From assembly GCA_012932295.1 (NCBI GenBank), contig JAAONU010000006.1:25880882-25944881 (forward strand): a stretch of 64,000 nucleotides of DNA. Direction: 5' to 3'. Below the pieces are notes generated by a model. It was not told where the DNA came from and made no database searches. It saw only the letters and a program-made list of their open reading frames with translations. The translations under genes and the position numbers were made by a program. Below, piece after piece: positions 45,001 to 54,000 of this stretch (its first letter is position 1; the number at the start of each line of letters is the position of its first letter). This DNA comes from Cyclina sinensis. Taxonomy: Eukaryota > Mollusca > Bivalvia > Venerida > Veneridae.

Positions 45001-48000
45001 TTTATCATTACTGACTAAGATAAGATAGCATTACCATTGCATGTACTGTTGTCATCACTGAGCATGTACCCTGCTTCGCATTCACAACTATGCGAGCCTT
45101 CTGTGTTGACACAAATCTGTTGGCATCCACCGTTATCTGAAGCGCATTCATCAACATCTGAAATATAAAATATTTATCATAAACCTATACTTTTGAATGC
45201 GTTCAAAAGTGAGATACGCTGATTCAATCGAATATACACTTTCTTTCGTTTTCTTTTACTGTATGCATCATTTCATCATTTAACTTGACAGCTTTCAATT
45301 CAAATGAATTGTTTTTGATTTTTAGCAAAAGGCCGATAAGGACATTGATATATGTGCGAATCCGTATATGATATGTTACTATACATTACCTCTGCATGAA
45401 GCTCTGTCGCCTGTAAGAATATAGCCTGTTTCGCATGAGCACGTGAAATTACCTTCTATGTTGATGCAGTCGTGCTGACATCCGCCGTTGTCTTGCGTAC
45501 ATTAATCAACATCTGAAATGATACTAATATTGCTGAGATTTTCTGAAAGGAAAAAAGTTCTTTCACCTCACAGATTGAATATTTTGTATGCAACATTTTC
45601 AACTGAATTTCTTGAATACCTTATCATAATACTTTTCTTGGAAAATGAATACATGACTGAAATAAGGACATACCTTCACATGTCCCACTGTCATTTGAAA
45701 GGATGTAACCGATGCTGCAGTTACAGGTATATGAGCCATATGAATTGTACAGAGCTGTTGACATCTAGATGTATTATCTACATATTCGTCAATATCTAAA
45801 AGATTGTCAACATCTTTGATAATAGTTAACATTTCAAGTGTAATAAAACTATTCAACGGCATCCTGTAGCCATGTAGATTGACTAGTCTGGCGGAGACCT
45901 ACATGATACGTTTGAGCAGCGTCTTTCAAAAAGCATGCTATTTGAAAGACCCTGGTTTGAGTGAACAGAAATTTTGATTCAACGTTTAGTTTTACAGAGA
46001 AGATGCATTATTTATTTCAGCGCAATTTTAATGGTTTAATTGTTTGTGATGTCACAAAGCCATATAAAGAATATTCTAAATACAATCGCACTTTCATTCG
46101 CAGTTCGTTATACGAAAGAAGTAATTAAAAAGGTTGAATGCGTGGTTTGTGATCTACAGCTGCATACCTTCACAAGTTTTGTTATCAGAAGAAAGGGAGA
46201 AACCGCCCTTACAACTACATATGTACGATCCATCTGTGTTTGAGCACTGCTGTGAGCATCCGATAGATCTGTTTCGCATTCGTTTATATCTGAATTAAAT
46301 AAAATATTCATAGCAAGGTAAAATTAAACGTTGAAGCTAAATATTCTTTTTTATAATAAAGAAAAGTGCTGCATTTGCTTTTTAAGTATTTTCCGAAACA
46401 AATTTTTAGCATTCATTTTAGTAAGGACAAGAATTACCACAAAATCAACAATGCGAAATAACTTTTAAGTACGTTGTTACAAAATTCACTTCCATGCTAT
46501 TATTTGCTAATTAAAAAAAAGAAAAAAATGCGTATTACAATAAAAAGTAAATTATCTTACGTAAAATACAAAAGCGCAAAATAAAATAAATACCTAGAAT
46601 ACAAACAATATTGTATTGTTTTTTTCCTGTGCGCTTCTTAAGTTTTCAAGTATTTGTCCCTTTACTTTCAGAATAGATATCTGATCGTTGTTGTCAAACT
46701 GGTTTGAAAGAGAAGTCATGAATTATGGCAAACTCTATACCGTAATCAAGAAGTCCTTTTTTTTCAATTGTCGTGCATCTTATATATGTTTGAATATAGG
46801 ATAAATGTAAATACCTTGACAAGTCATGTTATCAGCAGACATAAGAGTGTAACCGTCATCACAGCTACACAGGAAAGAACCTTCTGTGTTTATACATAGT
46901 TGTTGGCAGCCCGATATGTCTGCTTCACATTCATCTATATCTAGAATTACAACAAAATATATTTTATGTAGTTAAAATATGTCTGTAAAGCTATGTGTCT
47001 TAATTGTAGTTGATGTTGCCAAAAAAGGCGTATATTGAACATATTTAATATACATTTAATGTGTATAATAGTTATGCAGGATGTCAAAAAGAAAAGCATG
47101 CTCGAACACGTTACACTGCAATTTAAACTTTAATGTAAGCTGCATACTAAATTTCTTTTTTGGCTCAAGTTATGTGCTCAACTAATCGGTAATGTGTTGT
47201 TTCATTTTTACTAGTACGCTTCAAGACGGCTTCTGATTCATCATAGTTATTTTACAACATTTTATGTCTAGACTCACAAACTAGCAATGGATTCAGAATT
47301 TAAATCATTTAGTAATATTATGTGCTTAAAATTTAGAGTTTTACTATGCCTCTCTGGTGATACAAAGTGTCATAGTTAAGTCAAAGACAACAATATGTCA
47401 TCGCCAGCATAAACACATTACCTTTACAGGTTTTATTGTCGTTTGAACGTACATAATCATCAGCACAGCTACATTCACAAGAACCAACGGTATTTTGACA
47501 TATTTGTGTACAGCCAGACGAACTGTCAAAACATTCATCAATATCTGAAAATAAATAAGCAAAACACAACATAGTTACTTCATAGACAGGATTCTTCATT
47601 TTTAATTTCTTTATTAATGGTTTTACTCGGCTTGACAACGCAACCTCAGGTGCTGATTTTAATCATAAGCAAAATATCTGTACAGCAGGCCATGCGTGAC
47701 CCGACGTAAATAGATCATTTGATGAAAAATGTGACTATATACTTCATGAACGCGTATTGGAATAATTCAGAGTAAGATAAATGCATTTTCTAGTATTTAA
47801 GTAATTTAAATAAACCTGTAGCTGTTCTGAATAGGCATCGATGCAAAATATCATATTATGATGATATTTTCTTAATGCCATATTAAATCCAATGTGAAGT
47901 ATCATATTATATTCATATATTGTCTCAATAATATCTTAAAACCAGTTCATATTTTGTATTAATGAACTATGTTTACTTGATATTTCGTCGCATACATTTT

Positions 48001-51000
48001 TTAAAATTAAGTCGATATGATATTTTCAAATTTAAAGATAAGATATTATGTAATGTGTAAACGGTCAATATGAACAACAGTATCTATATTAATTAAGAAA
48101 ACATGTAACGTATGATAAAAGGTACACGAACAAATGCTCCATGCATATTGTTTTTTAATTAAGCAAAGGGTTGATGCTAACATTATATAGTAGGAATGCA
48201 AGAGGTTAACCGGTTAACCGGTTAACCTACCTTATAATCGGTTAACCGGTAACAATTTTCCGGTGAGGTTAACCGAAGCAAAAGGAAGAGAGAATGTTAA
48301 AGATATAAACATTAAAAGTAAAAACTACCAAACAAGCGCGCCGCACTGACAACGGTATTTATCGATCGTCATGGTGATAAACCACGGGTGCGCGTAGAAT
48401 AATACACGTGTCACACTTATACACAGAACGTCTCTCGTTTATTTGGTAATTGTCACATTTACCATTGTTATGATTAACAATTATATAAACATTGCGCCAC
48501 CTGTTTGCCGCTGAGTTTAGCTGACACTATTGTTGTTTCGACTCGCTAAAAAATACTTAACTTGAGATTAAAGGAAAATCGTCATTGATGATTTCTTTAT
48601 AATTAACACGTCAAATCAAGTTGTTTTTTTTTCGAAGAAGTAATGTAATGTCTAATTAATTGTTTTTCGCACAGTAAGACTTGAATGTGTAATTAAATAA
48701 AAGATTAAACTCTTCAGTGTTTTTTTTATTTATTCTATGTACGTAATGCATTACATTTCATCATACGAATTAAAGATAAAAAACAAAAACAGACTGAAAA
48801 CTTTAATATTACCAATAAGGATCGCATACATTTATAAAATGAATTTAGAGCAGTAAGAAATTACATACGAGGGGAAAGCATATGTATCTATTAAGCGATC
48901 ACAATACTCTTTCGGCCCGAATAAAGATCCGAATAGTAAACACTATCCCGTCAACTTCCGGTTTCACTTTAAAAGTGTACATGTCATAAACTGTGAATAG
49001 TCGGCACGAAAATATGTTATTGTTTATCGGTTAACCGGTAAATTTACCGGTAACAGCGTCAGGTTAACCGGTAAATTGATAAGTTACCGTTGAACGTGGT
49101 CCAACAGAGAAAAAAAAACGTTGAGATCGTGCATCTTTTCAAGTTGTAACACTTATTTCCTAGAATTTGCAAAGGTTTTTCTTGTGTGTTTTATCTTTGT
49201 TTAGATATCGACGAATGCGTTGCAGGCGTATCTGGATGCACGCAAAGATGTTCAAACTCATATGGTTCTTTTAAATGTAGCTGTAATAAAGGTTATGCAC
49301 TTGCATCAGACAGCAAAACTTGCAATGGTATGTTATGTTCACATTCGCAATGTCTCTGCCTTTGATTTTTTTTTCAAAGAGTTTCATAACATCCTTTGCC
49401 AGTCAGGTATATTATACCATATATACTCATATCTTCAATTGCAAAACGCTGCAAATGTATTGAAAACTGCAGATAATATTGACAGAAACGATGCTGTTTT
49501 GACGTCAAGGCTAAAATGATTTCATTTTAAAAATTCTAAGATAAAGGTTAATGATGGAACTGTACAGCCTTAATGTCATTTTAAATTTGAACGGTAAAGA
49601 TGTTGATGAATGCATTACTGGGGTATCCGGTTGCACACAGCTCTGTTCAAATACGGAAGGCTCTTTTGTTTGTACCTATATTGACGGCTTCAGACTTGCT
49701 CCTGATAACAAAACATGCAGCGGTATGTAGATATTTAATGTTAGCATTTGACTGTAGTGCACTGGTGTTTTGTCTTTGTGCACCTTAATCTGACACGCTT
49801 GATGTGGTGAAATCATTACTGTCATCAGAATGTAGAAATTATTTATTTATTTATATGTATATTTATCAAGTCTCCCTTATTCCAGTTCATCTAATTAGTA
49901 ATGTTTTATGTTAAATTGAATGGAATTCTTTGCGCATGATCACTATATAATGTTAGCATCAACCCTTTGCTTAATTAAAAAACAATATGCATGGAGCATT
50001 TGTTCGTGTACCTTTTATCATACGTTACATGTTTTCTTAATTAATATAGATACTGTTGTTCATATTGACCGTTTACACATTACATAATATCTTATCTTTA
50101 AATTTGAAAATATCATATCGACTTAATTTTAAAAAATGTATGCGACGAAATATCAAGTAAACATAGTTCATTAAGACAAAATATGAACTGGTTTTAAGAT
50201 ATTATTGAGACAATATATGAATATAATATGATACTTCACATTGGATTTAATATGGCATTAAGAAAATATCATCATAATATGATATTTTGCATCGATGCCT
50301 ATTCAGAACAGCTACAGGTTTATCTAAATTACTTAAATACTAGAAAATGCATTTATCTTACTCTGAATTATTCCAATACGCGTTCATAAAGTATATAGTC
50401 ACATTTTTCATCAAATGATCTATTTACATCGGGTCACGCATGGCCTGCTGTACAGTTATTTTGCTTATGATTAAAATCAGCACCTGAGGTTGCGTAGTCA
50501 AGCCGAGTAAAACCATTAATAAAGAAATTAAAAATGAAGAATCCTGTCTATGAAGTAACTATGTTGTGTTTTGCTTATTTATTTTCAGATATTGATGAAT
50601 GTTTTGACAGTTCGTCTGGCTGTACACAAATATGTCAAAATACCGTTGGTTCTTGTGAATGTAGCTGTGCTGATGATTATGTACGTTCAAACGACAATAA
50701 AACCTGTAAAGGTAATGTGTTTATGCTGGCGATGACATATTGTTGTCTTTGACTTAACTATGACACTTTGTATCACCAGAGAGGCATAGTAAAACTCTAA
50801 ATTTTAAGCACATAATATTACTAAATGATTTAAATTCTGAATCCATTGCTAGTTTGTGAGTCTAGTCATAAAAGGATGTAAAATAACTATAATGAATCAG
50901 AAGCCGTCTTGAAGCGTACTAGTAAAAATGAAACAACACAATACCGATTAGTTGAGCATATAACTTGAGCCAAAAAAAAAAAAGAAATTTAGTATGCAGC

Positions 51001-54000
51001 TTACATTAAAGTTTAAATTGCAGTGTAACGTGTTCGAGCATGCTTTTCTTTTTGACATCCTGCATAACTATTATACACATTAAATGTATATTAAATATGT
51101 TCAATATACGCCTTTTTTGGCAACATCAACTACAATTAAGACACATAGCTTTACAGACATATTTTAACTACATAAAATATATTTTGTTGTAATTCTAGAT
51201 ATAGATGAATGTGAAGCAGACATATCGGGCTGCCAACAACTATGTATAAACACAGAAGGTTCTTTCCTGTGTAGCTGTGATGACGGTTACACTCTTATGT
51301 CTGCTGATAACATGACTTGTCAAGGTATTTACATTTATCCTATATTCAAACATATATAAGATGCACGACAATTGAAAAAAAAGGACTTCTTGATTACGGT
51401 ATAGAGTTTGCCATAATTCATGACTTCTCTTTCAAACCAGTTTGACAACAACGATCAGATATCTATTCTGAAAGTAAAGGGACAAATACTTGAAAACTTA
51501 AGAAGCGCACAGGAAAAAAACAATACAATATTGTTTGTATTCTAGGTATTTATTTTATTTTGCGCTTTTGTATTTTACGTAAGATAATTTACTTTTTATT
51601 GTAATACGCATTTTTTTCTTTTTTTTAATTAGCAAATAATAGCATGGAAGTGAATTTTGTAACAACGTACTTAAAAGTTATTTCGCATTGTTGATTTTGT
51701 GGTAATTCTTGTCCTTACTAAAATGAATGCTAAAAATTTGTTTCGGAAAATACTTAAAAAGCAAATGCAGCACTTTTCTTTATTATAAAAAAGAATATTT
51801 AGCTTCAACGTTTAATTTTACCTTGCTATGAATATTTTATTTAATTCAGATATAAACGAATGCGAAACAGATCTATCGGATGCTCACAGCAGTGCTCAAA
51901 CACAGATGGATCGTACATATGTAGTTGTAAGGGCGGTTTCTCCCTTTCTTCTGATAACAAAACTTGTGAAGGTATGCAGCTGTAGATCACAAACCACGCA
52001 TTCAACCTTTTTAATTACTTCTTTCGTATAACGAACTGCGAATGAAAGTGCGATTGTATTTAGAATATTCTTTATATGGCTTTGTGACATCACAAACAAT
52101 TAAACCATTAAAATTGCGCTGAAATAAATAATGCATCTTCTCTGTAAAACTAAACGTTGAATCAAAATTTCTGTTCACTCAAACCAGGGTCTTTCAAATA
52201 GCATGCTTTTTGAAAGACGCTGCTCAAACGTATCATGTAGGTCTCCGCCAGACTAGTCAATCTACATGGCTACAGGATGCCGTTGAATAGTTTTATTACA
52301 CTTGAAATGTTAACTATTATCAAAGATGTTGACAATCTTTTAGATATTGACGAATATGTAGATAATACATCTAGATGTCAACAGCTCTGTACAATTCATA
52401 TGGCTCATATACCTGTAACTGCAGCATCGGTTACATCCTTTCAAATGACAGTGGGACATGTGAAGGTATGTCCTTATTTCAGTCATGTATTCATTTTCCA
52501 AGAAAAGTATTATGATAAGGTATTCAAGAAATTCAGTTGAAAATGTTGCATACAAAATATTCAATCTGTGAGGTGAAAGAACTTTTTTCCTTTCAGAAAA
52601 TCTCAGCAATATTAGTATCATTTCAGATGTTGATTAATGTACGCAAGACAACGGCGGATGTCAGCACGACTGCATCAACATAGAAGGTAATTTCACGTGC
52701 TCATGCGAAACAGGCTATATTCTTACAGGCGACAGAGCTTCATGCAAAGGTAATGTATAATAACATATCATATACGGATTCGCATATATATCAATGTCCT
52801 TATCGGCCTTTTGCTAAAAATCAAAAACAATTCATTTGAATTGAAAGCTGTCAAGTTAAATGATGAAATGATGCATACAGTAAAAGAAAAAGAAAGAAAG
52901 TGTATATTCGATTGAATCAGCGTATCTCACTTTTGAACGCATTCAAAAGTATAGGTTTATGATAAATATTTTATATTTCAGATGATGATGAATGCGCTTC
53001 AGATAATGGTGGATGCCAACATATTTGTGTCAACACAGAAGGCTCGTATAGTTGTGAATGCCAAGCAGGGTACAAGCTCAGTGATGACAACATTACATGC
53101 AATGGTAAAACTATATTATGTTAGTCAGTAATGATCAAACGGGTTTAAGGAACAGTAGGTCTAGAATCTTGTCCTAGTAAAAGTAATATTACGTAAGTCA
53201 GTCACCCATGAGGAAATAAATATCTACAATAAGGAGATGGTGTCATAGTAAAAATAATATGATTTCAGTAAGTAATTAGATAATCGGTATTCAGATGTAG
53301 TGGTTATCGCTCTTGTGAAAAACCAGTATTGAAGATATCGGTATTATTCTGGAGTAGGTATATCCTAGTTAAAGCAACACCTTTTGGAAAGTAATGACAA
53401 GAAAACAACATTTTTTGGCATAATATGTAAAAGCGATGTAAGCAGAGAGCTCTGCAAAACATTTGTGTCGCTTCAGATAGATTCATGTTACACGTAGAAT
53501 TATTATTGCATATTTTTATTACTCATTTGTTAAAGCATATAATCTAATCTTAGGTTAGCAATAACTAATCAGGTATGAGCATTTTTCATGGAAATTATTT
53601 GTTACAGAATTAATGTTCAGTTCTATGTTTCTGCTTCCATGTTTTCAGAAACCGAAAAAATCAAGACGACGAACGTTGACTCTTCAGGAATAGCTTGGCT
53701 CAAAACAAACAAACGTAAGGATATTACTTTTATTTCATGATTTGCAGTGCAAATGACCGTAGCAACTTTAGTAGAACTGCATGTGTTGATGCATGTAGAA
53801 ATGCAATTCAAAAAATAGAATATCTATTGACTGCTGAGCCGAAAATAGAAATTCTTGATTCTCTTTTTCATTCTATCTAAAATGCCGACACCTGAAAACA
53901 GAAATCTAACTCAGTATTAAGATGTCTTCCTCGCGAGAGTTGGGAATGTTTTTTTTTAACTCCTGTATCGTTCGAATTTAACAAGTCTTCAAGTACTCCT

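Larger units (their letters stand above)
39130..48190. repeat. Large inverted repeat, left arm
   Basis: This arm matches the reverse complement of 49943-60024. Paired positions sum to 98133 next to the spacer, 98139 through most of the exons, and about 99290-99340 beyond the hAT insertion of the right arm. The arms show scattered substitutions and small indels, so they are diverged copies. The left arm carries the EGF-gene 3' end on the minus strand and the neighbour's last exon on the plus strand. Confidence 0.93.
48191..49942. other. Unpaired spacer of the palindrome
   Basis: Between the arms lie 1752 bp with no inverted partner. They contain a GGTTAACC-rich block and two plus-strand EGF exons. 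The left arm ends ttatatag and the right arm starts ctatataa. Confidence 0.85.
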
